54,966 nucleotides of DNA from an uncultured Clostridia bacterium (GCA_949155365.1 CASCUT010000009.1:1-54966); one strand, 5' to 3'; counted from the first letter of the stretch, positions 45,582-54,224 are shown. Numbers and translations: made by a program. Notes: generated from the letters alone by a model not told the origin.

Positions 45582-46598
45582 TTATTTTTCAAATTCTTCT
45601 ATCATTTTTTCAACTGCTTTATTTTTTACAAATTGCTCTGCTTGTTTGATTGTAAATTCGAATAATTTTTCATCACTACTTCCATGTGCTTTTACCACTG
45701 GTTTCTTGACCCCTAAAAATAAAGCTCCTCCATATTCTTTATAATCCATTGCTTTAGCTAAACTATTGATAGATGGCATAGCTGGTATAGCACCAAGCAT
45801 AGTAAATATATTCTTCTTAATACTTTCTACTAATGTTCTTTTTACAAGCTTTCCAACGCCCTCTACTGTTTTTAAGAAAACATTTCCTGTATATCCATCT
45901 GCTACTAAAATATCTAGTTCTCCTGAAAAAGCATCTCTTCCTTCTACATTTCCTACAAAATTTAAATTTAATTCTTCTGCTTTTTCTTTTAGCAATTGAT
46001 AACTTTCTTTTACTAAATCATTTCCTTTGGTTTCTTCTGTTCCAATGTTAAGCAAGCCTACTGTTGGATGTTCAATTCCAAACGTATTTCGATTATATAT
46101 CGTCGCCATCTGTGCAAATTGAAGCAAATTAATTGGCTTACAATTGGTATTAGAGCCACAATCAATTAGCATTAATCTTCCTTTATAGGCTGGTAAAATT
46201 CCTGCTAATGCTGGTCTATCAATTCCTTTTATTCTTCCTACTAATAGTGTTGCACCTGTTAGTAATGCACCTGAGTTTCCAGCAGAAATGAAAACATCTC
46301 CATCTCCCTCTTTTAACATTCGAAATCCTACTACCATAGAGGAATCTTTTTTATGCTTAATCGCTTGTGTTGGAATATCACACATTTCAATTGTCTCTGT
46401 TGTATGATGAATGGTCAATTTTGGTGAAATCTCCGAAATATCATTTTTGCCATAGAATTCTTTTATCTTAGCATTAATAATTTCTTTATTTCCTACCAAG
46501 CAAACTTCTGCCTCAATTTGATTAATTGCTTTTACTGCTCCTTTTATATTCGCATCTGGTGCATTATCTCCACCCATTGCATCTAATAGTATTTTCAT
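45582..46598 (-). CDS. plsX: Phosphate acyltransferase PlsX
   Basis: Encodes 338 residues, normal length. Starts MKILLDAMGGDNAPDANI and carries the conserved SAGNSGALLTGA and LIDCGSNTNCKP segments. It makes acyl-phosphate from acyl-ACP for phospholipid synthesis. AAGGAGAG precedes the ATG, and a promoter lies at 46639-46667. It heads plsX-acpP-rnc-radical SAM. Confidence 0.97.
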   Translation of the reverse strand: MKILLDAMGGDNAPDANIKGAVKAINQIEAEVCLVGNKEIINAKIKEFYGKNDISEISPKLTIHHTTETIEMCDIPTQAIKHKKDSSMVVGFRMLKEGDGDVFISAGNSGALLTGATLLVGRIKGIDRPALAGILPAYKGRLMLIDCGSNTNCKPINLLQFAQMATIYNRNTFGIEHPTVGLLNIGTEETKGNDLVKESYQLLKEKAEELNLNFVGNVEGRDAFSGELDILVADGYTGNVFLKTVEGVGKLVKRTLVESIKKNIFTMLGAIPAMPSINSLAKAMDYKEYGGALFLGVKKPVVKAHGSSDEKLFEFTIKQAEQFVKNKAVEKMIEEFEK

Positions 46599-46638
46599 GT
46601 CAGTCTCTCCTTTATTTCATATATATTGTTATTTCAAT

Positions 46639-46667
46639 ATTTTATAACTTCTATTTTTTCTTGTCAA
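46639..46667 (-). promoter_or_regulatory. Promoter of the plsX operon
   Basis: Minus strand TTGACA (46667-46662), 17-nt spacer, TAAAAT (46644-46639). A shifted TATAAA is also possible. Confidence 0.65.
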
Positions 46668-46715
46668 TTAATCAATTGCAATTTTATTATTTATTTTTCT
46701 AAAATGCAACTATTT

Positions 46716-46729
46716 TGACTGTTTAGTCA
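46716..46729. promoter_or_regulatory. Candidate operator upstream of plsX
   Basis: TGACT-GTTT-AGTCA inverted repeat within TTTTGACTGTTTAGTCAGTA, about 50 nt upstream of the plsX -35 box. The form resembles TetR-family operators. It might serve a lipid-responsive repressor, but no regulator gene is adjacent. Confidence 0.35.
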
Positions 46730-46862
46730 GTAAAATATATTATTTTAAGTTTGTTCTAGTCCTCTCTTTAAAATACCACTTTGGGTCGAAAATATATTTA
46801 TTTTTTAGAAACGTCCTCTTCTTGCTCATTCTTTAACCAATATATCGTATTTTTGTTCTTAC

Positions 46863-46897
46863 AAAAAATGCAATAGATAAACTCTATTGCATTTTTT
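46863..46897. terminator. Terminator of the ribosomal protein operon
   Basis: 14-bp perfect stem (46863-46876 with 46884-46897, arm AAAAAATGCAATAG), 17 nt beyond the rplL stop. It closes the operon, so rpoB is not co-transcribed. Confidence 0.85.
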
Positions 46898-46913
46898 CTA
46901 TTTTTAATACGAA

Positions 46914-47273
46914 CTAAGCTAATTCTACAACTGCTCCAGCTGCTGAGAATTTGTCTTTTAATTCTTCTGCTTCTTCTTTAGAAACACCTTCTTTTACTGT
47001 TTTTGGTGCTCCGTCTACTAATTCTTTTGCTTCTTTTAATCCTAATCCTGTAGCATCTCTAACTACTTTGATTACTTGGATTTTGTTTGCTCCAGCGTCT
47101 TTTAATACAACATCAAAAGATGTTTTTTCTTCAGCAGCTCCTGCTACTGCTCCAGCTGCTGGTGCAGCTGCTGCTACTGCAGATACTCCGTATTTTTCTT
47201 CGATTGCTTTTACTAATTCAGCAAGTTCAGCTACTTTTAAGCTGTCAATTTTTTCTAATAATTCTTCTATCAT
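46914..47273 (-). CDS. rplL: Ribosomal protein L7/L12
   Basis: Encodes 119 residues. N-terminal dimerisation domain, Ala/Gly hinge (about 35-50, [13 protein letters not shown]), and C-terminal factor-binding domain ([20 protein letters not shown]). Forms the ribosomal stalk that recruits translation GTPases. AGGAGG precedes the ATG. Here it ends the operon instead of leading to rpoB. Confidence 0.98.
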   Translation of the reverse strand: MIEELLEKIDSLKVAELAELVKAIEEKYGVSAVAAAAPAAGAVAGAAEEKTSFDVVLKDAGANKIQVIKVVRDATGLGLKEAKELVDGAPKTVKEGVSKEEAEELKDKFSAAGAVVELA

Positions 47274-47284
47274 TTTTATTTCCT

Positions 47285-47412
47285 CCTATTTTAGAAGTTG
47301 GCGGTTAGAAGTTGTAAGTTGGATTTTCCATGCTTTCAAGTTTCTAACTTTTACTTCTTTTCTATTTTCTATTTTTTTGTGTTTTATAAAGTCCACTTCT
47401 TTATTCTAATTT
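47285..47412. repeat. Intergenic GTTAGAAGT-type repeat tract (rplJ-rplL)
   Basis: Built of repeated degenerate units on the plus strand (AGAAGTTGG, GTTAGAAGTTG, then inverted CTAACTT, ACTTC). Similar mosaics lie at 47938-48040 and 49404-49503. Confidence 0.55.
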
Positions 47413-47416
47413 CCAA

Positions 47417-47917
47417 CTATGCTTCTTCTTTTTGCATACGTACTTGATCAAGAGCAACTGCAAGTTTGGAGATATTTCCAAGTAATGCACCTGCAAGCAT
47501 ACCAAGTAATTCTTGTCTTGATGGTAATTTTGCTAAAGTAATTAATTCTTCTACACTCATTACTTTACCTTCTACAATACCACCTTTAATTTTGTAGAAT
47601 TCATTCTCTTTTGAGAAATTATAAATTGCTTTTAATGGTTCTACATAGTCTTCTTCTGCTATTACAACTGCTGTTGGTCCTTCTAAAGCAGAATCTAATT
47701 CTGTTTCTCCATTTGCATTTAATGCTCTTCTTACAATATTATTTTTAATAACTTTGTATTCTGATTTTGCATCTCTTAATGAATTTCTTAGAGATGTTGC
47801 TCCTTCTACTGTTATTCCTCTATAATCTGTTAAAAGCACTAATTTTGCATCTTTTAATTTTTCAGCTAATTTGCTTACTTCTTCTTCCTTTTGTTTTAAA
47901 ATTGTTTCGCTTGCCAC
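47417..47917 (-). CDS. rplJ: Ribosomal protein L10
   Basis: Encodes 166 residues from a GTG preceded by GGGAGG 11 nt away; the longer frame from 47977 would include a non-conserved stretch rich in repeat-derived residues. Contains LLTDYRGITVEGATSLR and the C-terminal helix that binds L12 dimers. Its expression is probably controlled by the L10 leader just upstream. Confidence 0.95.
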   Translation of the reverse strand: MASETILKQKEEEVSKLAEKLKDAKLVLLTDYRGITVEGATSLRNSLRDAKSEYKVIKNNIVRRALNANGETELDSALEGPTAVVIAEEDYVEPLKAIYNFSKENEFYKIKGGIVEGKVMSVEELITLAKLPSRQELLGMLAGALLGNISKLAVALDQVRMQKEEA

Positions 47918-47937
47918 TTTATCTTTCACCTCCCATA

Positions 47938-48040
47938 TTTGGAAGTCGGCTTTCTGAAGCCTAATGCCACAATTCAAGTAATTTCTTTAAAGAAACTATC
48001 TAAATTCTGATTTTTGACTTCTGACTTCTGACTTCTTCTA
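47938..48040. repeat. Intergenic GAAGTCAGA-type repeat tract (upstream of rplJ)
   Basis: TTGACTTCTGACTTCTGACTTC at 48013-48034 consists of seven-base units; earlier GGAAGTCGGCTTTCTGAAG is its inverted counterpart. The middle (TCAAGTAATTTCTTTAAAGAA) is shared with the tract at 49404-49503. Confidence 0.5.
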
Positions 48041-48043
48041 TAC

Positions 48044-48155
48044 AAAAAACCAATCTATATAGCCAGACTATTCGAGGCATATAAAGATTGGTTTCCCATT
48101 TTCTCTATCTATGCCTCGGTAGGACTTAAGGTTATGCCTACTTTCTTTGGCTACT
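48044..48155 (-). promoter_or_regulatory. Ribosomal protein L10 leader
   Basis: The rplA-rplJ gap carries a structured leader: minus-strand GAGGCATA and TATGCCTC pairs, followed by an attenuator stem (AACCAATCT with AGATTGGTT, 48085-48094 and 48046-48056) and a T-run. This matches L10 leaders, where L10 or L10-L12 binding lowers expression of rplJ-rplL. Confidence 0.75.
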
Positions 48156-48159
48156 ATAA

Positions 48160-48843
48160 TTATTTTTGATCAATATACAATCCAGGTCCCATTGTTGTAG
48201 AAATAGCAACACTTCTAATGTATTGTCCTTTTGCTGCAGCTGGTTTTGCTTTTATGATTGCACTCATAATTGCTTCATAGTTTTCAGCTAATTTTTCTGC
48301 TCCAAATGATACCTTTCCAAAACCTAAGTGAATAATGTTGGTTTTGTCTAATCTGTATTCTACTTTACCAGATTTAATTTCGTTGATTGCTTTTGTAACA
48401 TCCATTGTTACTGTTCCTGATTTAGGGTTTGGCATTAATCCTTTTGGTCCTAATACTTTACCTAATCTTCCTACAACACCCATCATATCTGGAGTTGCTA
48501 CGATTACATCATAGTCAAACCAATTTTCTTTTTCAATTTTTGGTATTAATTCTTCTGCTCCAACAAAGTCAGCTCCGGCTTTTTCAGCTTCTTCTGCTTT
48601 TGGTCCTTTGGCAAATACTAATACTTTTAGTGTTTTACCTGTTCCATTTGGAAGTACGGTTGTACCTCTTACTTGTTGGTCAGCATGTTTTGAATCTACA
48701 CCTAGTTTTACGTGTAATTCAACAGTTTCATCGAATTTTGCTTTTGGCATTTTTTCGATCATTTCAAGTGCTTCATTTACGCTGTATAGTTTATTTTTGT
48801 CTACTAGCTTTTGGCACTCTGCTAATCTTTTTCCTGTTTTCAT
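48160..48843 (-). CDS. rplA: Ribosomal protein L1
   Basis: Encodes 227 residues. Contains [20 protein letters not shown], the L1 signature, and binds 23S rRNA at the E-site stalk. It also autoregulates rplK-rplA in many bacteria. Lies 67 nt downstream of rplK. Confidence 0.98.
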   Translation of the reverse strand: MKTGKRLAECQKLVDKNKLYSVNEALEMIEKMPKAKFDETVELHVKLGVDSKHADQQVRGTTVLPNGTGKTLKVLVFAKGPKAEEAEKAGADFVGAEELIPKIEKENWFDYDVIVATPDMMGVVGRLGKVLGPKGLMPNPKSGTVTMDVTKAINEIKSGKVEYRLDKTNIIHLGFGKVSFGAEKLAENYEAIMSAIIKAKPAAAKGQYIRSVAISTTMGPGLYIDQK

Positions 48844-48910
48844 TTTCTTTCCTCCTTTGGTTCTAACGAAACTTGTTTCAAGTTTCTCCCATATTTACTT
48901 TTGGATGATA

Positions 48911-49339
48911 TTAGTCTACTACTACTACACCCATGCTTCTTGCAGTTCCTGCAACCATGCTCATTGCAGCTTCTAATGATGCTGCATTTAAGTCTGGCAT
49001 TTTTTCTTTTGCGATTTCTTCTACTTGGGCTTTTGTAATAGTTCCTACTTTTTCTCTGTTTGGTTTTCCAGAACCCTTTTGAATTTTAATCGCTTTTTTG
49101 ATTAATACAGCTACTGGTGGTACTTTTGTAATGAAAGTAAAAGATTTATCTTTGTATACTGTAATAACAACTGGAATGATCATTCCTGGTTGGTTTGCAG
49201 TTCTATCATTAAATTCTTTTACGAATTGCATAATATTAACACCACTTGATCCTAATGCTGGTCCTACTGGTGGAGCTGGTGTAGCTTTTCCTGCTTCAAT
49301 TTGTAATTTGATTAAATTACTAATTTCTTTTTCTGCCAT
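48911..49339 (-). CDS. rplK: Ribosomal protein L11
   Basis: Encodes 142 residues from [18 protein letters not shown]; an in-frame GTG at 49351 is too close to the AAAGGAGG site. The [17 protein letters not shown]-domain and the 23S-binding C-domain are complete. It is part of the GTPase-associated centre. Confidence 0.97.
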   Translation of the reverse strand: MAEKEISNLIKLQIEAGKATPAPPVGPALGSSGVNIMQFVKEFNDRTANQPGMIIPVVITVYKDKSFTFITKVPPVAVLIKKAIKIQKGSGKPNREKVGTITKAQVEEIAKEKMPDLNAASLEAAMSMVAGTARSMGVVVVD

Positions 49340-49403
49340 TGTGCTTTGCACCTCCTTTGGTTTTGATGTGTATACATCATAATAATTATAGATTATTTAT
49401 TTA

Positions 49404-49503
49404 ATTGGAGGTTAAAAGTTGGAAGTTAGAGGTTGGAATATCAAGCAATTCTTTGAAATAATTACCTTACTTTCTAACTTCTAAGTCCTAACTTCTAACT
49501 TCT
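49404..49503. repeat. Intergenic GTTAGAAGT-type repeat tract (nusG-rplK)
   Basis: GGTTAAAAGTTGGAAGTTAG on the left and TAACTTCTAAGTCCTAACTT plus CTAACTTCTTA on the right form an imperfect inverted repeat around TCAAGCAATTCTTTGAAATAA, which matches the tract at 47938-48040. Confidence 0.55.
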
Positions 49504-49505
49504 TA

Positions 49506-50045
49506 TTAAACTACTTTAGTGACTTGTGAAAAGTCAACTTCAATTGGAGTTTCTCTTCCAAACATAGAAACTAATACTTTTACTTTATGCTTGTCTTTAT
49601 TGATTTCTTGTACTGTTCCTACAAATCCGTCAAAAGAACCTCCTGTGATAGATACGGAATCGCCTTGTGAAAAGTCAATATTAATACTACTTGGCAATTC
49701 AAATCCCATTTGTTTAATTTCTTGTTCGGTAAGTGGAATAGGGTCTGTTCCTGAACCTACAAACCCAGTAACACCTCTTGTATTTCGAACAATATACCAT
49801 GTTGCTTCGGTTACTATCATTTTAACTAAAACATAACCTGGAAAAACCTTTTTTAGATTTGTTTTCTTTTTACCATTCTTGATTTCAATTTGCTCTTCCA
49901 TTGGAACAACAATTTCAAAAAAGTATTCTTCTAACTCTCTATTTTTAACTGTTTTTTCTAAGTCTGTTTTTACTTTATTTTCATATCCAGAATAAGTATG
50001 TACAACATACCATCTTGGTTCTAGTGTTTCTGTTTCTTGAGACAT
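49506..50045 (-). CDS. nusG: Transcription termination/antitermination factor NusG
   Basis: Encodes 179 residues. NGN domain (RWYVVHTYSGYENKVK) and C-terminal KOW domain (GDSVSITGGSFDGFVGTV). It links RNA polymerase and the ribosome or Rho. 19 nt after secE. Confidence 0.97.
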   Translation of the reverse strand: MSQETETLEPRWYVVHTYSGYENKVKTDLEKTVKNRELEEYFFEIVVPMEEQIEIKNGKKKTNLKKVFPGYVLVKMIVTEATWYIVRNTRGVTGFVGSGTDPIPLTEQEIKQMGFELPSSINIDFSQGDSVSITGGSFDGFVGTVQEINKDKHKVKVLVSMFGRETPIEVDFSQVTKVV

Positions 50046-50064
50046 AAAGATAAGCCTCCTTTAA

Positions 50065-50409
50065 TTATTCGCTTACATTTTCTGAAGCTGGCACTTCTTC
50101 ATTTGCTGTTACTTCTGGTGCTTGTTCATTTGTTGTTTCATTTGCATTTGTATTTTCTTCTACTTCATTTGAATTATTATGGTTTGAATCAACAACTTCT
50201 TTTAATCTGTTAATTCCATAAGTATTCATTTTTTCAAAGGTAAAATCTAACGCAAATACAATAACTGCTGTAATTAGCACAATCGTAATAACAGCAACTG
50301 TATTATTTACTAATTGCTTTGGTGTTGGCCAAATCACTTTTTTTAGTTCTGCTTTAAAGTCTTTCCAAAAGTGTTTATTTTCTTTTTTGTTTTTTGCTTC
50401 TTTTGCCAT
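50065..50409 (-). CDS. secE: Preprotein translocase subunit SecE with an acidic tail
   Basis: Encodes 114 residues against about 60-75 in most Firmicutes. Residues 1-70 are typical (KAELKKVIWPTPKQLVNNT, one membrane helix about 38-58). Residues 75-114 form a low-complexity Asn/Glu/Thr-rich acidic tail that is outside the family model and would lie on the outer side of the membrane. It stabilises SecY in the translocon. Confidence 0.93.
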   Translation of the reverse strand: MAKEAKNKKENKHFWKDFKAELKKVIWPTPKQLVNNTVAVITIVLITAVIVFALDFTFEKMNTYGINRLKEVVDSNHNNSNEVEENTNANETTNEQAPEVTANEEVPASENVSE

Positions 50410-50506
50410 TTTTCTTCCCCCTTAACTTTAGCCATTGATTTCTTGTTTCAAGTTTCTTTGGCTAGGTTTACTGATCCTGTTTTGGTTATTACAGTCTCAG
50501 AAAAGG

Positions 50507-50671
50507 TTATTTTGTTTCTTTGTGTGTTGTACGTTTTTTGCAGTATTTGCAATATTTTACGATTTCTAATCTGTCTGTATTGTTCTTTTTGTTTTTTTCA
50601 GTCATGTAATTTCTTCTTTTACATTCTGTACATTCCAATGTAATTGGTTCTCTTGCTCCTTTTGCAGCCAT
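50507..50671 (-). CDS. rpmG: Ribosomal protein L33 (zinc-binding form)
   Basis: Encodes 54 residues, not always called because of its size. Two CxxC pairs (CTEC and CKYC) make the zinc ribbon of the C+ type. AGGAGGTG lies 8 nt before the ATG. First gene of the rpmG-secE-nusG-rplK-rplA operon; promoter at 50759-50787. Confidence 0.95.
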   Translation of the reverse strand: MAAKGAREPITLECTECKRRNYMTEKNKKNNTDRLEIVKYCKYCKKRTTHKETK

Positions 50672-50758
50672 TTTAAAACACCTCCACTGTCTCTTTTTTC
50701 CTTTATTTTTAAATTTTAACTATTTTAAAAAGCACATGCACTTTGCATATGCTTTACT

Positions 50759-50787
50759 ATTTTACCATAGCCTCCCTTAAAAGTCAA
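50759..50787 (-). promoter_or_regulatory. Promoter of the rpmG-secE-nusG-rplKA operon
   Basis: Minus strand TTGACT (50787-50782), 17-nt spacer, TAAAAT (50764-50759), about 88 nt before the rpmG ATG. Confidence 0.75.
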
Positions 50788-51012
50788 TAATTATAATGGA
50801 TTTTTTTATTTATCTGTGGATTTTTTATTTTTTTCTTTATCTTAGGATGCATTCTATTACTATCTTTTTATTCCTTACCAAGGAAATTCTGTATTTTTAT
50901 ATATAACAAGCTTATTTTATAGTAAATTGCTGTAAATCGAATGCGATTTCCTTTTTTTCCGCTATGGCGGATTTTTATCTTTCTTTTTTCCTTTTCAATT
51001 TAATATAAAAAA

Positions 51013-51035
51013 GGAAACGTCATTCTAACGTTTCC
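51013..51035 (-). terminator. Terminator of the 51090 gene
   Basis: Stem GGAAACGT (51013-51020) with ACGTTTCC (51028-51035); minus strand is followed by TTTTTT. Confidence 0.75.
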
Positions 51036-51089
51036 CTTTTCTTGTTCCATGCTAATCCTACAACAAAATTTTAGTCTTTTGTCTTCATA

Positions 51090-51851
51090 CTAACAATTAA
51101 TACCAGACGTAAAATAACTTTCCATGAATCTCTGCATTTTTCCTTCTACATGATAAATTTCCTGCTTATCTCTTAACTGTTCAAAAACTTCGCAGGTCTT
51201 ATCCATGCAGATAGTAAATTTTGCATAATACTGCACCAGTAACTTGCAGAGCGGAACGATGTCCAATTTCACATTCTTTGTATTAATCCTAAATTTCGAC
51301 TCTAAAAAGTGGATTTCAATTTTTCCCTTTTCCGGTGGTAAAATCTTTAATGAATCCGCCATTTTCATCGCCTCTTCGATTTGCCTGCTTTGCTCTTCTG
51401 AAATACACTTATCCTCCAAATTTTGAAGTAACAGCTTTTGCTCCAGCATCACTTTAAGCAAATCACCTACCAGTTCTTTTGCTCTCTGCATTTTCCAGAA
51501 GGAACGTAACTCAAATGGAACTGCCAAGTTACCACCTGCCTCTTCACCTTTGGTACTCACCTGTTCATTATAGAGCTGTACCAAAAAGCACATTGGAACA
51601 ACATTCAGCCGTCTTCTCTTTTTGAACATTACTTCTACATAATCTCCAAAATCATCTGTAAACAGCCTTAACGTTACATCCTTAATGGCAATCTTGGCCT
51701 CTTCCTGACTTGGCTTTCTAAACTTGTACATCATCGTACTCCTCGTCGTTATCCGATTTTGAAGTTCCTTCAAATTCATCTCTGTCTGAGATTCTCTTGC
51801 CAAATCAAAGATTATGCTCTGTGTTCTCCGCCACTTTTCACTATTCTTCAT
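51090..51851 (-). CDS. Unknown 253-residue protein (stand-alone gene)
   Basis: Soluble, helical, Lys/Glu-rich, starting MKNSEKWRRTQSIIFDLARE, with a basic VMFKKRRRLNVVP segment (about 77-88), and Cys residues late in the protein. No membrane segment or known domain. TTAGGAGG precedes the ATG, promoter TTGACA-17-TATAAT, terminator at 51013. G/C-richer than the ribosomal operon beside it. Not recognised. One of the ORFan set. Confidence 0.7.
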   Translation of the reverse strand: MKNSEKWRRTQSIIFDLARESQTEMNLKELQNRITTRSTMMYKFRKPSQEEAKIAIKDVTLRLFTDDFGDYVEVMFKKRRRLNVVPMCFLVQLYNEQVSTKGEEAGGNLAVPFELRSFWKMQRAKELVGDLLKVMLEQKLLLQNLEDKCISEEQSRQIEEAMKMADSLKILPPEKGKIEIHFLESKFRINTKNVKLDIVPLCKLLVQYYAKFTICMDKTCEVFEQLRDKQEIYHVEGKMQRFMESYFTSGINC

Positions 51852-51903
51852 ACTTAGCCTCCTAAAATTATTTTAAAAGCTGTTGTTATCTTTTTCAAGT
51901 TAT

Positions 51904-51932
51904 ATTATATACTTTTTATGTTAATTTGTCAA
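51904..51932 (-). promoter_or_regulatory. Consensus promoter of the 51090 gene
   Basis: Minus strand TTGACA (51932-51927), 17-nt spacer, TATAAT (51909-51904). Confidence 0.85.
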
Positions 51933-52196
51933 TTTGTCCGATTTCGCTATCCTAATACAAAATAAGCACTCCTTCTTGTCTCATTTCAATACTTTTTATT
52001 TCCGTTTTTAGTATGATCTTTCCACTTTCCTATATTCGTTTTATACTGGTCTTTCTTTGGATTATAATATGTAGATAATTCCTTTACAAATTTTTTCTAA
52101 TTAAGGTTTTTGTTTATCACTCTTTTTATAGTATTTAAGGCTTCAAACCCTATAGACATAATCTCCGTCCCTCTGTCTTTGGTATTTTTAATTGAT

Positions 52197-52230
52197 AAAG
52201 GCACGCCTCAGTCTGAGGAGTGCCTTTTTG
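52197..52230. terminator. Terminator hairpin after the 52248 gene
   Basis: Palindromic stem with inner CCTCA/TGAGG and outer AAAGGCAC/GTGCCTTT arms. The T-run is stronger on the plus strand; on the minus strand it still follows the gene ending at 52248. Confidence 0.6.
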
Positions 52231-52247
52231 CTTTTATTTCTGTGCTG

Positions 52248-52901
52248 TTAGGATGCTATATCCATTTTTCTTTTAAAATTGGATAAATCTTTTTTAGTAT
52301 AGAACCCCATGGTCATGTGGATTTCGTTTTCCTTCTTGTGAAGGGATACTACCTCGCCGTTGAAGCTTCTGGCAACTTCAAGCATGTTTAATGCTTCTTT
52401 GCATTCTGCTTTCATTTTCTTTACCATTTTCGGCGGAAGTTTTGTACCCTCTACTACTGCAGTTTCCGGGTTTTCTTTCCAATTTGAAAACAATGTCTCA
52501 AGTTTGTAAATACATCTTCCCTTTACCCTTGCAATGGAAACCGGGAGTGAAATAGCAACCGTTACCTGCTTATTTCTTTTTGCTTTCTTTACTGTATTTT
52601 TGTATCTCTTCTCCTGTCTTTTGGCAATAGAATTGTTTGCAGTGTCCATCAATCTCTTGCATTTTGCGTTTGCAAATACGATAGCGTTGCTTGCTCTCTT
52701 ATTGGATTTTTTTCTATTGATACGACGTTCCAGACGTCTCTGCGAATCTGTTTTTACCGCGTTTGAACATTTGGTTCTTGTTCCTTCCTGCTGCTTTTCT
52801 ACTTCCTCATATTTTTCCCGGCACTTACAGTTACATTCCGGCTTAAATCCATTTTCTGTACCTGCATAAAAACATCCATTACATAAATTCATTTCTTTCA
52901 T
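52248..52901 (-). CDS. Unknown 217-residue Cys-rich, basic protein (stand-alone gene)
   Basis: Cys-rich N-terminus (CNGCFYAG, CNCKC; possible zinc site, residues 7-27), then a very basic middle (about 50-120, rich in Lys/Arg, RRLERRINRKKSNKR) that could bind nucleic acid, and a mixed C-terminus. AGGAGG precedes the ATG. Its promoter is nearly identical to that of the 23355 gene. Not recognised. One of the ORFan set. Confidence 0.68.
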   Translation of the reverse strand: MKEMNLCNGCFYAGTENGFKPECNCKCREKYEEVEKQQEGTRTKCSNAVKTDSQRRLERRINRKKSNKRASNAIVFANAKCKRLMDTANNSIAKRQEKRYKNTVKKAKRNKQVTVAISLPVSIARVKGRCIYKLETLFSNWKENPETAVVEGTKLPPKMVKKMKAECKEALNMLEVARSFNGEVVSLHKKENEIHMTMGFYTKKDLSNFKRKMDIAS

Positions 52902-52981
52902 AGAGTAATCCTCCTAAAGCATAAGTAGTGCTATTAACTTAATTAATTTAATAGGCTTATTGGTTTACGTAACTAAATACT

Positions 52982-53010
52982 ATTATACTTAAAATCAACA
53001 TAAATGTCAA
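52982..53010 (-). promoter_or_regulatory. Consensus promoter, near-identical to that at 23286-23314
   Basis: Minus strand TTGACA (53010-53005), spacer TTTATGTTGATTTTAAG, TATAAT (52987-52982). Confidence 0.85.
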
Positions 53011-53034
53011 TACTTTCTAAGCTTTTATCACTTT

Positions 53035-53604
53035 TTATTTTATTTTCTTTTTTTGTACCGAGTAACCAAATTTTCCTATTTTCTTATCCAAACTATAATA
53101 TCCACCATTTGCATATGCTATTAAATCACATTTGCTAATGTCAAACGCCCCTTTTTCATCTATATATTTTTCATCTGCATCGATGGATAACACTTCTGCA
53201 ATGAATAAATGATGACTTCCAAGTTCTCTTATTTCTTTTACTTTGCATTCTACTGATACTGGACTTTCTTTGATAAGAGGACATGCTACATGATTTGCTT
53301 TTTCCTTTGTTAGTTTCATTTCTTTAAATTTATCATAATCTTTTCCTGATCTTACTCCACACCAGTCTGTTGCAAAGGCTAGTTTCTCATTTGTTAAATT
53401 AATAACAAATTCTCCTGTTTCTTTAATTAGCGAATAGGAATGTCGCTCTGGTCTTACTGAAATATAGCACATCGCTGGATTCGTATTTAAGATTCCTGTC
53501 CATGCTACTGTCATAATGTTTGATTGTTCCATATCGCCACAAGATACCATAACTGCTGGTATTGGATATAAAAATGTTCCTGGTTTCCATTCTACTTTTG
53601 CCAT
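53035..53604 (-). CDS. Flavin reductase-like protein
   Basis: Encodes 189 residues of the FMN-binding split-barrel (flavoredoxin) type, with NIMTVAWTGILNTNPAMCYISVRPERHSY covering 28-56 as the flavin-binding core. Likely an FMN-dependent reductase supplying reduced flavin or acting on small molecules. AGGAGAG precedes the ATG. Confidence 0.88.
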   Translation of the reverse strand: MAKVEWKPGTFLYPIPAVMVSCGDMEQSNIMTVAWTGILNTNPAMCYISVRPERHSYSLIKETGEFVINLTNEKLAFATDWCGVRSGKDYDKFKEMKLTKEKANHVACPLIKESPVSVECKVKEIRELGSHHLFIAEVLSIDADEKYIDEKGAFDISKCDLIAYANGGYYSLDKKIGKFGYSVQKKKIK

Positions 53605-53843
53605 ATTCTCTCTCCTTTTTTCCTCTTATTTTTACTATATTCTATCTCCTAAAAAATATTACTATTCTTTTTGGTTTCTAGTATTGTTATTCGTATTTTA
53701 GCATAAAAATATAGTATCCGCAACTACAATAACTAAATTCAAAATAGGTCATGGAAAATCATATTTTTTACTTTATTGTGTGTTGCTAAATTAGAAAAAA
53801 GTATGGTAAAATACAAATTAAAATATTTTATTGGAGGTTTCTT

Positions 53844-54182
53844 ATGATTATTGATGTAAAAAAAGTTCAAATTCTTGTTACTGTACCAGAAGATTATGCA
53901 CAAGAAATACGAGATGCTATTTGCAGTGCTGGTGCTGGAATTATGGGAAATTATACTTATTGTAGTATGACAATGAAATGTACTGGTAGATTTAAGCCAT
54001 CAAATGATGCAAATCCGTTTATTGGTAAAGCAAATAAATGTGAAGTTGTAAATGAGGAAAGAATTGAGGTAATTTGTGATATCAATATTGTAAAAAATGT
54101 AATAAAAAAAATAAGAGAGGTCCATCCTTATGAAGAACCTGGTATTGATATTATTCCTCTTATTAGTGAAGAGGATTTATAG
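53844..54182 (+). CDS. YqfO/NIF3 insert-like (PII-fold) protein
   Basis: Encodes 112 residues. CutA/PII-like fold matching the inserted domain of NIF3-family YqfO proteins; the HPYEEPGIDIIPL C-terminus is characteristic. Such stand-alone proteins may bind metals or small ligands; function unproven. TTGGAGG precedes the ATG. Confidence 0.82.
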   Translation: MIIDVKKVQILVTVPEDYAQEIRDAICSAGAGIMGNYTYCSMTMKCTGRFKPSNDANPFIGKANKCEVVNEERIEVICDINIVKNVIKKIREVHPYEEPGIDIIPLISEEDL

Positions 54183-54224
54183 TATCAATCAATTTTCTTG
54201 TGTGCTACTAAAATTCTATAATTT

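Larger units (their letters stand above)
50672..51089. other. Intergenic region around the rpmG promoter
   Basis: About 420 bp. It holds the rpmG promoter, small hairpins (TCCGCTATGGCGGA near 50960) and the terminator of the 51090 gene. No further gene is visible. Confidence 0.5.
51852..52247. other. Intergenic region between two ORFan genes
   Basis: About 400 bp. It holds the 51904-51932 promoter and the terminator-type hairpin at 52197-52230 (GGCAC...CCTCA/TGAGG...GTGCC). Nothing else recognised. Confidence 0.5.

Noticed and set aside
47980-48155. An extra small gene in the rplA-rplJ gap
   Set aside because: The stretch folds as an L10 leader with an attenuator and has no open frame with a ribosome site.
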